NCBI GenBank assembly: GCA_963757805.1
Contig: CAVWSM010000023.1
Location: 1 to 64,000 of the forward strand
DNA length: 64,000 nt
DNA from: CAVWSM01 sp963757805
GTDB lineage: Bacteria; Actinomycetota; Actinomycetes; Jiangellales; Jiangellaceae
Reading direction: 5' to 3'
Positions 1-8,429 of this stretch are shown in pieces (within the stretch, counting starts at the first letter, position 1; each line of letters begins with the position of its first letter). A model generated the notes under the pieces. It worked only from the letters and a program-made list of their open reading frames with translations. It was not told the DNA's origin and did not search any database. Position numbers and translations under genes: made by a program.

Positions 1-41
1 GACTTGCCATTTCCAGTTCGATATCTTGCAATCCGGTCCTG

Positions 42-164
42 GCTGACGGAGGACTCGACGCAACTCGCCGCGAGGTACTCACGCTGCTCGGCGGCGCGGC
101 GGCGAGTACATGGCCGCTCCCGGCGCGCGCGCAACAGCCGGCGATGCCGCTGACCGGTTGTTAG
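42..164 (+). pseudogene. Remnant of Tat-exported ABC substrate-binding protein, 5' end only
   Basis: An open frame reads a twin-arginine segment, TRREVLTLLGGAA followed by WPLPARAQQPAMP, and then stops at 162-164. This is the export signal and first mature residues of the ABC_sub_bind family (PF04392), which is abundant in Bradyrhizobium and relatives. A complete member has about 320 residues, so nearly the whole mature protein is missing. The same signal recurs at 478 and 1453, so this looks like the first of three copies. The first bases of the window resemble the GDLP motif near the end of the same family, so a fourth copy may lie just outside. No function can be expected from this fragment. 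Confidence 0.55.
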
Positions 165-185
165 CGATTACGCACGCCGCTCCCA

Positions 186-395
186 CCCTCATGTATGAGA
201 AGCGATCGGCTCGAAGAATGCTTCGAGACGCCCCCTGCGGGCGCTCCTCAGCATGAGGGCGCCCATCTAGACACCTAAGCCCGAGGAGCGAGCCAACGGG
301 TCCGGCCTTCGGCCGGCCCGATGACAGGCTCCGCGAGCATCTCGAAGGCCGCGTCCGTGGGGCGATCGTTGAGGAGCGAGCCACGGCCATGACGA
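186..395. repeat. Intergenic palindromic repeat of rhizobial type
   Basis: This stretch between two substrate-binding remnants has no credible gene. CCCTCATG at 186-193 is matched by CATGAGGG at 252-259. A second part at about 281-395 carries GAGGAGCGAGCC twice and CATCTCGAAGG. The combination of TTCGAGACGC, GCTCCTCA and CATGAGG is the pattern of the very common intergenic palindromes of Bradyrhizobium and Rhodopseudomonas. That attribution comes from memory of those genomes. The bases from 396 to 477 hold only a ribosome binding site (GGAG at 463-466) for the next frame. Confidence 0.5.
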
Positions 396-477
396 CGGCG
401 CGGATGGCCGCCGCGGCATCTTGATCTGCACTGTGGTATCCCTGATGCTTCAGCGTAGTCCTGGAGACGGAAATGCC

Positions 478-1456
478 ATGCAGCGCCGCGCGTTCATCAC
501 GCTCCTTGGCGGAGCCGCGGTTGCGTGGCCGCTGGCGGCGGGTGCGCAGCAGCCGGCGATGCCGGTGATCGGCGTCCTCGAACAAACAAATGCAATGCGT
601 GGTGACCGCGTTTTATAGCGGCTTGAGTGTCGCCGGTTATAGCGAAGGCCGCAACGTGGCCCTCGAAGTCCGGGTGACGAGCCAATACGATCAACTGCCG
701 GCGCTTGCGGACGACCTGGTTCGCCGTCAGGTGGCGGTGATTGCCGCGCTCGGCGGTCTGGCCGGCACAAGCCGCGAAAGCGGCAACGGCGACAATTCCG
801 ATCGTGTTCAGCATTGGCGGCGACCCGGTCGAGGTAGGCCTGGTCAGCAATCTCAGTCGGCCGGGCGGAAACATCACTGGCACTACATTCTTCGCCGCCC
901 AGCTCCTTCAGAAGCAGGTGGGGCTGCCGCGCGAGCTGGTCCCCAAGGCGGCCGTGCTCGGCGTGCTGGTCAACCCTGGCAGCCCACGGACGCCTGATCG
1001 ATGTCACCAGCGTGCGGGCGGCGGCGCGCAGTTTCGGCCTCGAAACGCATGTCGTGCACGCCGCTACCGAGCGCGACTTCGACGCCGCATCTGCAAGCCT
1101 TGTCGGCGCGCGCGCCGATGTGCTCCTGATTGTACGGCGACGCTCTTCATCCCACCGGGCAAGCGCCAACGTCGCCGCGTTGGCGGCGCGTCACGCCATT
1201 CCGGCGAAATATTTGGGTCCGTGCGTCTATCCCGGAAGCGGGCGGACTAATGAGCTACGGAGCCAGCGTGTCGGACGCCATGCGTCGGGCCGGAAGCTTA
1301 TGCCGGTCGCATCCTCAAGGGCTGGAAGCCCGGCGACTTGCCGATCTTGCAGCCAACCAAGTTTGAGCTCGCAATCACAATTAAGACCGCCAAGGGGCGC
1401 TCGGTCTCGCCCTGCCGCCGACGCTGCTGGCGCTTGCCGACGAGGTCATCGAGTGA
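478..1456 (+). pseudogene. ABC substrate-binding protein (ABC_sub_bind family), frameshifted
   Basis: The frame opens at ATG 478 with MQRRAFITLLGGAA and WPLAAGAQQP, a twin-arginine signal with its cleavage region. The family's landmarks follow in different frames: GLSVAGYSEGRNV near 625, DQLPALADDLVRRQVAVI near 690, AAKAATATIPIVFSIGGDP near 775, SRPGGNITG near 855, RELVPKAAVLGVLVNP near 935, GLMSYGASVSDA near 1245, and the tail LADEVIE ending with TGA at 1454-1456. At least four single-base indels (about 590, 760, 990 and 1130) break the frame. The order and length match a complete roughly 325-residue binding protein. Ligands of the family are poorly known. The breaks may be sequencing errors or true decay. 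Confidence 0.75.
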
Positions 1457-2384
1457 GACGGCGCGAGTTCATGACGCTGCTCGGCGGCGCGGCGTCGCGT
1501 GGCCGCTCGCGGCGCGCGCGCAGCAGCCAGAAAGGTGGCCCGCATCGGCTTCCTCCGGTACGCGAGCCCGCACGAGAAGCATTCAATGCGTTCCGCGACG
1601 GCCTGCGAGCGCTCGGCTACGTCGAAGGCAGAAACATCTTTATCGAGCAGCGCTATGCCGCCGGGGCGGTGGATCGTCTCGGCCCGCTTGCGGCCGAGCT
1701 GGTGCGCATGAACGCGGACGTCATCGTGGTGGACGGATCGGCTTCCGCGAAGGCAGCCAAAGCGGCGACCGCGACCATTCCCGTCGTTTTCTCTCTGGCC
1801 ACGGACCCGGAGGCGGAAGGACTGGTCGCGAGCATGGCGCGTCCGGGGCAAATCTCACTGGCCTGACAATGTCGGTCGGCTACCAGTTGGCTGGAAAGCG
1901 CGTGGAACTGCTCAAGGACATCAAGCCGGACCTGTCCCGCCTCGCGGTGCTTGGCAACCCCGGCAATCTGACCACCAACCGAACGTGCAGGATATCGAGA
2001 GGGTTGCCGGCGCGCTTGGCGTCACCGTGCGCATGTTCGAGGCGCGAAGCATCGATGATCTGCCGCGTGCTTTCGCTGCGATGGTGGCGTGGCGAGCCGA
2101 CGGTGTGAACACCCTCAACGATGCGATGCTGTTCAGCCAGCGCGAGCGTGTCGTAAGGCTGACGCTCGACAACAGGCTGCCGGCGTGCACCCGAAGCGGA
2201 GTTCCCGGAGGCGGGCGGCTTTTGTCCTATGGCCCGAGCCTTTCCGATCTATTTCGGCGCGCGGCCTCCTACGTCGACAAGTTCTCAAAGGCGTAAAACC
2301 GGCCGACTTGCCGATCGAGCAGCCGAGCAGGTTCGAGCTCGTTGTCAATCTCAAGGCGGCGCAAACGCTCGGGCTGACGATCAG
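1453..2384 (+). pseudogene. Second ABC_sub_bind-family protein, frameshifted and cut at its 3' end
   Basis: GTG at 1453 overlaps the stop of the preceding copy (GTGA), which implies translational coupling in the original operon. The product starts VRRREFMTLLGGAA, again a twin-arginine signal, but one base is missing at about 1497. Later pieces are KVARIGFLRYASPHEK, FRDGLRALGYVEGRNIFIE, VDRLGPLAAELVRMNADVIV, TATIPVVFSLATDPEAEGL, GLTMSVGYQLAGKRVELLK, LLSYGPSLSDLFRRAA and ADLPIEQPSRFELVVNL. Six or more indels are needed to join them. The family's final dozen residues are absent because at about 2385 the sequence changes to an actinobacterial arginase. The cut therefore looks like a join between two DNAs and not a natural C-terminus. 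Confidence 0.75.
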
Positions 2385-2798
2385 CCGGGCGCCCCCGGCA
2401 GGCTCGTGCTCGGCGGCGTCCGCGCCGTCGACGACGAGGAGCGCCGCTTCATCGACGAGCACGGCGTGACCGAGCTCACGGTGGAGGACCTCGCCGACCC
2501 GGCGGTGGTCGTGGCCGCGATCGAGGCGACCGGCGCCGGCCGGGTGTTCGTGCACATCGACCTCGACGTGCTCGACCCGTCGGCCCTCGCGGGGCTGTCG
2601 TACCCCATGCTATTTGGCATCGGTGCGCCCGAGCTCGCCGCCCTGATCCGGGCTGTGGCCGCGCGCTTCCCGTTGGCTGGGGCGTCGATCGCGGGGTTCG
2701 CACCGAACTCCCCTGAAGCGGCATCCGACGACCTGCCGACGATCCTGCGGCTCGTCGCAGCGCTCACGTCGGGCGGCGCTGCCGCCGGCGCGGCCTGA
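2385..2798 (+). CDS. Arginase/agmatinase-family enzyme, C-terminal fragment
   Basis: Only the last 137 or so residues of a ureohydrolase are present, beginning at about PGAPGRLVLGG. The metal motif DLDVLDP (in VHIDLDVLDPSAL) is clear and supplies two manganese-binding aspartates. The other ligand motifs of the family (GGDH and DAHxD) would lie upstream and are missing. The end reads TILRLVAALTS and an alanine-rich tail before TGA at 2796-2798. The frame continues upstream only into unrelated substrate-binding sequence, so no start codon can be assigned. This is the first gene of block B, and its truncation marks the join with block A. The substrate (arginine, agmatine or another guanidino compound) cannot be told. 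Confidence 0.8.
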   Translation, partial: PGAPGRLVLGGVRAVDDEERRFIDEHGVTELTVEDLADPAVVVAAIEATGAGRVFVHIDLDVLDPSALAGLSYPMLFGIGAPELAALIRAVAARFPLAGASIAGFAPNSPEAASDDLPTILRLVAALTSGGAAAGAA

Positions 2799-2832
2799 CT
2801 CGGTCCGCGGCGTCGATGCGTCGCGGCGTCGA

Positions 2833-3420
2833 TCAGGGGGCGACGCTCGGCCCGAGAAACCCGGGCAGGAGCGCCCGATCCTCGGATTCGCCCGCCCCCT
2901 CGGGTCCTGCCGTGCCGCCGGGATCCACCACGGGAAGCGTGCGTGCGACATCGACGCCCACGACCGTGCCGACGACCGCCGCCACCGGCACGGCGCCGAA
3001 GGCGCGCGAGTCGACTGAGCTCCCGCGATTGTCGCCGAGCACGAAGACGTGTCCGGCAGGCACTCGCACGGGCCCGAAGTACTCGCCGTTGACCCTCGCG
3101 TAGTCGACGAATGGCTCGTCGACGTCGGTGCCGTTGACGACGAGCACCCCGTCCTCGAAGCCGACCTCGTCACCCCCGATCGCGACGACGCGCTTGAGCA
3201 GCAGCGTGCCATCGGCTGGTGACGCGAGCATCACGAGGTCACGCCGCTGCACGCCCCGAGCCCCGACGTCGCCGACCGTCACCCAGTCGCCGTCGAGCAC
3301 TGTCGGGGCCATACTGTCGGACGCGACGTGAACCCGATCGGTTCCCGGCGTGGGCATCGCGACCGCGAGCCCGGCGATCACGCCCGCGACGATGAGCTCA
3401 GGCCAGTGACGGGTCCGCAT
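2833..3420 (-). CDS. lepB: Type I signal peptidase
   Basis: This 195-residue protein has one N-terminal membrane segment (residues 8-22) and the S26 peptidase signatures in order. SDSMAPT carries the catalytic serine S36, LLLKRVVAIGGD the general-base lysine K76, and LGDNRGSSVDSR forms the conserved box near residue 135. It would sit in the cytoplasmic membrane with its active site outside and cleave export signals. Its ATG lies inside the end of the multicopper oxidase gene (overlap 3398-3420), so the two are probably translated together. A housekeeping LepB usually sits near rplS. This copy may instead serve the oxidase, which is inferred from position only. The proline- and glycine-rich tail (GTAGPEGAGESED) is weakly conserved in the family. 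Confidence 0.9.
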   Translation of the reverse strand: MRTRHWPELIVAGVIAGLAVAMPTPGTDRVHVASDSMAPTVLDGDWVTVGDVGARGVQRRDLVMLASPADGTLLLKRVVAIGGDEVGFEDGVLVVNGTDVDEPFVDYARVNGEYFGPVRVPAGHVFVLGDNRGSSVDSRAFGAVPVAAVVGTVVGVDVARTLPVVDPGGTAGPEGAGESEDRALLPGFLGPSVAP

Positions 3421-5080
3421 CCGGCACGGGCCTCGCCGCGTTGATGGGGTCGTTCGGGTCTGGGTCGCCGGCCTGCAGGCCGACCGAGAACTGCGTCATC
3501 ATGGCGTGGTCCTCGTGGGTCAGGTTGTGGCAGTGCACCATGTACCGCCCGGTGTGCGGGCCGAAGTTCATGAGCACGCGCACCGACTCGTTCTCGCCGA
3601 TGTAGACCGTGTCCTTCGGTCCCTGCTCGTAGTCGAACGCCGGTGCGCCGTTGCGGGTGAGCACCTTGAAGTCGACGAGGTGGATGTGCACCGGGTGGAA
3701 CCAGCCGTCGCCACCGGTCGAGCTCCCAGATCTCGGTGTCGCCGAGTCCGGGGTCGGCCATGACCCGCTGTAGCCGCTGTCGACGACGTCGAACCATGAC
3801 AGCTCGCCGAGGGTCCAGATGTTCGTCGCGTTGTTCCGCTGCACCCTGAACCGGCGCTCCCTCACCGCGTCAGCCGGGTCGAGTGCCATCACCGCGCCGC
3901 CCGTCGCGAGGTCGCCGGGGATGGTGTTCCAGGTCGGGTCGGGCGAGCCGTCGGGCTTCGTCGTCGTCGGCGGGACGGGCAGCACATCGAACGCCATCAC
4001 CTTGTCGGTGAAGTCGAAGTCGCGGTTGTTGTCGTTCGAGCTGTTGAGCAGCTCGATGCGTCGGCCGCGAAGCCTGCGGAAATCGATGAGGAACTCGTAC
4101 CGCTCGGCGGGGCCGTGCCGCCACGAGAGCGCCTGCCGCGAACGGGGCATCAGGCCGCCGTCGGTCGCGACGAACGTGACGGGCATGCCGTTGCTCAGGC
4201 GGAAGCGGAATGAACGCGAGACGCAGATGTTGAGCAGGCGGAACCGGTAGATGCGCGGCTCGACCCGCATGACCGGCCACGGCGCGCCGTTCACGATGAT
4301 GACGTCGCCCCACACGCCCGAGTTCTCACGGTGGTCGAACATCAGCCGACCGTCGGCGGCGAACTGGGCGTCGTCGACGGTGAGCGCCACGTCGAACTCG
4401 CCCTGCGGAAGGAGCGCACGCTCCTCCTCGTCGTGGATGTGGAGTGCGCCGCCAGCCCGGAGTAGACGTTCTCGGCGGTGACGTGCTGGGCATGGTCGTG
4501 GTACCAGATGGTCCGCGCGGGCTGGTGATTCGGGTAGTGGTAGGTCTTCATCATGCCCGGCACGGTCAGGTCGGCCGCGTAGCCGTCGAACTGCGGCAGC
4601 GAGGCCGAGCCGTGCAGATGGGTCGCCAGTCTCCATCGTGTGCCCGAAGGTCGGGTGGGTGGCCGGAAGGTGGTTGCGCACCGTCAGCTCGGCGCGGGTG
4701 CCCCGTTCGATCTCGATGGTCGGTCCGGGGGCCAACCCGTTGTACCCGATCTGGGGCGTGAGCAGCCCGCCGCCGAGGATCCGCGTGTTGAAGGCCTGCG
4801 TTCGCACCTGGTACTTCTCGAACGGGCCGTCGTCGTCGACGCCGGTCGCGAACGGGGCGAGGCGTGGCACCGTGGGCAGGACATGCGCATATCGCCGCGG
4901 GATCAGTTCGGGAGCCACCTGGCTCACGGATGCCGCCAGCGCCTCGTGATGGTTCACTACCGCGAGATCGCTTCGCGATGAGAATGCCGACGCCAGCGCC
5001 GCGCCGCCGAGGACCGTTGCCGCGGCGCCTGCTGCGCCCACTGCTCCGTACCGAAGAACTTGACGTCTGGTGACACTCAT
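3398..5080 (-). CDS. Secreted multicopper oxidase (CotA/bilirubin-oxidase type), four frameshifts
   Basis: The N-terminus MSVTRRQVLRYG followed by an alanine-rich stretch is a Tat signal, as expected for a folded copper enzyme. All four copper-ligand blocks are present: THLHGS near 4625, WYHDHA near 4500, HPVHIH near 3700 and HCHNLTHEDHAMM near 3540. These give the type 1 and trinuclear sites of an enzyme that oxidises phenols, bilirubin-like compounds or metals with oxygen. The blocks lie in different frames, with single-base breaks near 4628, 4455, 3768 and 3722. The corrected length is about 560 residues, normal for the family. The gene is divergent from a flavin disulfide reductase, and its end overlaps the signal peptidase by 23 bases. 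The region upstream carries a GGTGGGA/TCCCACC hairpin at 5104-5123. Confidence 0.9.
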   Translation of the reverse strand: MSVTRRQVLRYGAVGAAGAAATVLGGAALASAFSSRSDLAVVNHHEALAASVSQVAPELIPRRYAHVLPTVPRLAPFATGVDDDGPFEKYQVRTQAFNTRILGGGLLTPQIGYNGLAPGPTIEIERGTRAELTVRNHLPATHPTFGHTMETGDPSARLGLAAAVRRLRGRPDRAGHDEDLPLPESPARADHLVPRPCPARHRRERLLRAGGALHIHDEEERALLPQGEFDVALTVDDAQFAADGRLMFDHRENSGVWGDVIIVNGAPWPVMRVEPRIYRFRLLNICVSRSFRFRLSNGMPVTFVATDGGLMPRSRQALSWRHGPAERYEFLIDFRRLRGRRIELLNSSNDNNRDFDFTDKVMAFDVLPVPPTTTKPDGSPDPTWNTIPGDLATGGAVMALDPADAVRERRFRVQRNNATNIWTLGELSWFDVVDSGYSGSWPTPDSATPRSGSSTGGDGWFHPVHIHLVDFKVLTRNGAPAFDYEQGPKDTVYIGENESVRVLMNFGPHTGRYMVHCHNLTHEDHAMMTQFSVGLQAGDPDPNDPINAARPVPDADPSLA

Positions 5081-5284
5081 GATCGTTCGCCTGCCAACTG
5101 CCCGGTGGGAACCCCCTCCCACCTGTCTTCCATGTTCGTCCGATCGGCGCGATTTCCCAATCCCCGGTTCGGGGGGCGCGCGATCGGCGCGTCGATACGG
5201 GGTCAGGTCGACTCCGATGCCCGGCCGTTGCCCACGCATAGGCTGGACGAGACGGCCAGAACACGGCCGAAGACGGGAGTGGCG

Positions 5285-6816
5285 ATGGAACGCGAGGTCG
5301 ATGTCGTCGTCGTGGGGGGCGGGCCGGTCGGCGAGAACGTCGCAGACCGGGCACGCGCAGCCGGGCTCGAGGTCGTGCTCGTCGAGCATGAGCTCGTCGG
5401 CGGCGAGTGCTCGTACTGGGCGTGCGTGCCGTCGAAGACGCTGCTGCGCAGCGCCGCCGCACTGCGTGCCGCGAAGCGGGTAGCCGGCTCCGCCGAGGCG
5501 GTCACGGGCGCGCTCGACGTCGCGGCCGTGCTGAAACGGCGCGACTACTGGGTCTCCGACTGGAGCGACACCGGCGCCGTCGGCTGGCTCGAGAGCGTCG
5601 GCATCGAGCTCGAACGCGGCCACGGGAGACTCGAGGGCGAGCGCCGCGTCGTCGTCGAGCGCGACGACGCCGAGCCCCTCACGCTCATCGCCCGGCACGC
5701 GGTGGCCGTCTCGCCGGGCTCCGACCCCGTGGTCCCGCCGATCCCCGGCCTCGCCGATGCGAGGCCTGGACGAGTCGCGATGCGACGAGCGTGCAGCACC
5801 CGCCACGGCGCCTCGTGATCCTCGGCGGCGGGGTGACCGCCGTCGAGATGGCGACCGCATACGCGGGATTCGGCACCGAGGTGACCGTGCTCGCCCGCAG
5901 CAGCCTGCTGCGCAACATGGAACCGTTCGCCGGCGACGCGGTCCTCGCGGGGCTGCGAGCGCTCGGGGCATCCGTTCGCCTCGGCGCGTCGGTCGTTCGC
6001 GTGGATCGGAACGATGGCGACGAGGTGGTCGTCGACCTCGACGACGGGTCGACCGTGACGGCCGACGAGGTGCTCGTGGCCACCGGTCGCCGCCCCCGCA
6101 CGACCGCACTCGGAGTCGAAACCGTCGGCCTCGAACCCGGTGCGTGGATCGACGTCGACGACACCATGCTCGCGACCGGCGCCGCCGGCAATGACGACCG
6201 GCCCTGGCTGTACGCGGTCGGCGACGTGAACCACCGCGCCCTGCTCACCCATCAGGGCAAGTACCAGGCGCGTGCGACGGGCGATCTCATCGCCGCGCGC
6301 GCGCTCGGCCGCCCGGTCGACACGGCGCCGTGGGGCGCGCACGTCGCGACCGCCGACCACACCGCGGTTCCCGAGGTGGTCTTCGCCGAACCCGAGTGCG
6401 TCTCGGTCGGGTTCACCGCTGCGGCGGCCGAACGAGCCGGCCGCACCGTGCGCGTCGCCGATGTCGAGCTCGGAGGGGTGAGCGGCGCCGGGATCCTCGC
6501 CGACGGCTACGAGGGCCGGGCGCGGCTCGTCGTCGACGCGCACGCCGGCACCGTGATCGGAGCGACGTTCGTCGGCCAGGACGTCGCCGAGCTGCTGCAG
6601 GCGGCCACGATCGCGATCGTCGGCGAGGTGCCGGTCGACCGGCTCTGGCACGCCGTGCCCGCCTTCCCGACGATGAGCGAGGCGTGGTTGCGCCTGCTCG
6701 AAGCGCTCGGTCGGCCCGGATCACCGGCGACGCAGGTCGCGTCGGGCGACCAGCACGACGAACGAGCGGCGGATGACCCGGGCGCGACGGCCGGCGATGG
6801 CGAGGCCGCCGCGTGA
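5285..6816 (+). CDS. FAD-dependent pyridine nucleotide-disulfide oxidoreductase, one frameshift
   Basis: The ATG at 5285 follows GGGAG at about 5275. The N-terminus VDVVVVGGGPVGENVA is an FAD dinucleotide-binding fold. GGECSYWACVPSK supplies the redox-active cysteine pair (CxxxxC) of the lipoamide dehydrogenase and mercuric reductase group. RLVILGGGVTAVEMA is the NAD(P)H fold, LYAVGDVN the second FAD motif, and the dimerisation domain ends with PAFPTMSEAWL where classical members have HPTxSE. One base is missing near 5762. The corrected length is about 510 residues, long because of a C-terminal tail of about 35 residues. The substrate is unknown. The divergent copper oxidase suggests an extracytoplasmic redox or metal-stress link, but this is only context. 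The stop overlaps the next start (GTGA). Confidence 0.85.
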
Positions 6817-7244
6817 ACGACCGCGCGATCGAGCCCCACGGCGTGGCGCGTGATGACCGCACGCTGCGCATCCGCCTGACCGACTCCCCGATCAGTCGCG
6901 CCGGATACTGGTGGGCCACCCTCGTCGGCTTCGCGTGGGGCTTCCTCTGGAGCACCGGGCCCATCGAGCGCCGGCACGGGCTCATCGTCTTCAGTGGGAT
7001 GCCGAACTGGACGTTCGGCCGCGGCGGGTCGTGCGTCGGCGGGTGCTACCTCACCGGGACCAACACCCGCGAGCGCGTGCTCGAGCACGAGTCGGTGCAC
7101 AAGGCGCAGTGGCAGCGGTACGGCATGCTCTTCCCGCTGCTGTACTTCTTCGCCGGGCGCAACCCGCTGAAGAACCGGTTCGAGATCGAGGCCGGGCTCG
7201 AGTCGGGCGGATACCTCCCGACCCGTCGGGGCACACGACGCTGA
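6813..7244 (+). CDS. Small hypothetical protein with HExVH putative metal site
   Basis: The 143-residue product starts at GTG 6813, overlapping the reductase stop, so it is translationally coupled to it. A hydrophobic segment (YWWATLVGFAWGFLWS, residues 29-44) could anchor it to the membrane. GGSCVGGCYLTG contains two cysteines. RVLEHESVHKAQWQRYG carries an HExVH motif resembling the zinc-binding helix of metallopeptidases, and a downstream glutamate in NRFEIEAGLESGGY could be a third ligand. I do not recognise a named family. A membrane-linked metalloprotein working with the disulfide reductase is a reasonable guess and nothing more. Confidence 0.7.
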   Translation: MNDRAIEPHGVARDDRTLRIRLTDSPISRAGYWWATLVGFAWGFLWSTGPIERRHGLIVFSGMPNWTFGRGGSCVGGCYLTGTNTRERVLEHESVHKAQWQRYGMLFPLLYFFAGRNPLKNRFEIEAGLESGGYLPTRRGTRR

Positions 7245-7250
7245 GACGAG

Positions 7251-7282
7251 CGAAGGGCCGACGCTCGCGCGTCGGCCCTTCG
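7251..7282. terminator. Bidirectional hairpin terminator between convergent genes
   Basis: CGAAGGGCCGACGC at 7251-7264 pairs perfectly with GCGTCGGCCCTTCG at 7269-7282 around a TCGC loop. It lies between the converging ends of the HExVH protein gene and the siderophore-binding lipoprotein gene. No T-run follows, as is usual for terminators in high-GC actinobacteria. Confidence 0.75.
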
Positions 7283-7292
7283 TGACGGGAGA

Positions 7293-8324
7293 TCAGCCTT
7301 CGACGACCCCGGAGATGGCCTCGATGAGGGCGGGCATGCCACCCGACCACTCCACGCTGAGCGCGGTGGGGGGCGAGACCGACGACACGGTCACCGGGTC
7401 CCAGACCTGGGCGACATCACCCGCGGCAACCGCGGGGATGGCCTGCAGTTCGGGCTTCGTGAGGAACGCCTTCGCCTCGTCTTCGGTGTTGTGGTAGCTC
7501 ACGATGAAGTCGGCCTCGAGCTGGTCGAGCTGCTCGTAGCTGAGCTCGTAGAAGAAGCCGCCGTCGGTCGTGTCGAGCTCGGCGACGCTCGGTGCGACCT
7601 CGAGGCCGAGCTCCGTGAGCACCTCGATACGCGAGTCGGCCGCGGTGTAGACGTAGACGAACCCGTCGCCGTCCCAGACCCCGGCGAACGTCTTGCCGGC
7701 GAACTCGGGGTGCGCCTCGGCCTCGCTCGCGAAGTAGTCGTCGATGCCGGCCAGCACGTCGGCGCCTTCGGCGTCGCGGCCGAGCGCGGCGGCGGTGATC
7801 TCGATCGTCTGGTCCCAGGGGGTTGTCCACGCGGCCTCGGGGAACGCGACCGTCGGGGCGATCTCGCTGAGGGTCTCGTACTGTTCCTCGGTCAGACCGG
7901 AGTAGGGCGCGAGGATCAGGTCGGGCGCGGCCTCGATGAACTCCTCGTAGGGCACGGTGGCCCCGCCCTCGGGGTCGCTCAGCAACACGGGGTGCTCGAC
8001 GCCCGCCTCGTCGTAGGCGTCCTCGACCCACGGAAGCAGGTTGCCCTCGCCGACGGTCCAGACCTGCTCGGCCACGGCGACGGGGTAGACACCGGTCGCG
8101 ATCGCAGCCTCGGTGGAGCCCCAGCCCCAGGTGGCGACGCGCTCGGGCGCCTCGGGGATGACGGTCTCGCCGAATGCGTGCTCGATCGTGACCGGGAAGC
8201 CCTCGCTCGACTCGGCGGCCGCGTCGGAGCCGGAGTCGGCGGTCGAGCCCGAGGCGCAGGCGGACAGGGCGAGCGCGGCGATGGCGGCGCCGGCCACGGC
8301 GATCAGGGGACGTCGAAGACGCAC
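7293..8324 (-). CDS. Ferric-siderophore ABC transporter, substrate-binding lipoprotein
   Basis: The product has 343 residues and starts at GTG 8324 behind AAGGAG six bases upstream. The signal ends in a lipobox, LSAC with lipidated cysteine C23, so it is anchored to the outer face of the membrane. The body shows features of the FecB/FepB periplasmic-binding fold: PERVATWGWGSTEAAIATG near residue 60, PDLILAPYSGLTEEQYETL near 135, and a C-terminal lobe with SYEQLDQLEADFIVSY. It should capture a ferric siderophore and pass it to the permeases encoded at 9266-11421. The gene is transcribed separately from them and has its own iron box at 8353-8371, so it is expected to be induced when iron is scarce. 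The exact siderophore cannot be deduced. Confidence 0.9.
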   Translation of the reverse strand: MRLRRPLIAVAGAAIAALALSACASGSTADSGSDAAAESSEGFPVTIEHAFGETVIPEAPERVATWGWGSTEAAIATGVYPVAVAEQVWTVGEGNLLPWVEDAYDEAGVEHPVLLSDPEGGATVPYEEFIEAAPDLILAPYSGLTEEQYETLSEIAPTVAFPEAAWTTPWDQTIEITAAALGRDAEGADVLAGIDDYFASEAEAHPEFAGKTFAGVWDGDGFVYVYTAADSRIEVLTELGLEVAPSVAELDTTDGGFFYELSYEQLDQLEADFIVSYHNTEDEAKAFLTKPELQAIPAVAAGDVAQVWDPVTVSSVSPPTALSVEWSGGMPALIEAISGVVEG

Positions 8325-8352
8325 GGAGACTCCTTGATTCGAGCGAATGTGA

Positions 8353-8371
8353 TGAGGGTAGGCTAACCTAA
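8353..8371. promoter_or_regulatory. DtxR/IdeR-type iron box upstream of the siderophore-binding protein
   Basis: TGAGGGTAGGCTAACCTAA matches the 19-bp IdeR/DtxR consensus TTAGGTTAGGCTAACCTAA at 17 positions. It lies 29 bp upstream of the GTG at 8324, a position where a bound Fe(II)-repressor would block transcription. Confidence 0.85.
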
Positions 8372-8429
8372 TTTCGGCGCCGCGCCGAATCGTGTCACCG
8401 GATGACGCTGACGAGGTTCGAGCGACGAG

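Noticed and set aside
3398..6109. Extension of the multicopper oxidase frame upstream to about 6,109
   Set aside because: The extra codons are antisense to the flavin reductase; the Tat signal at 5080 marks the true start.
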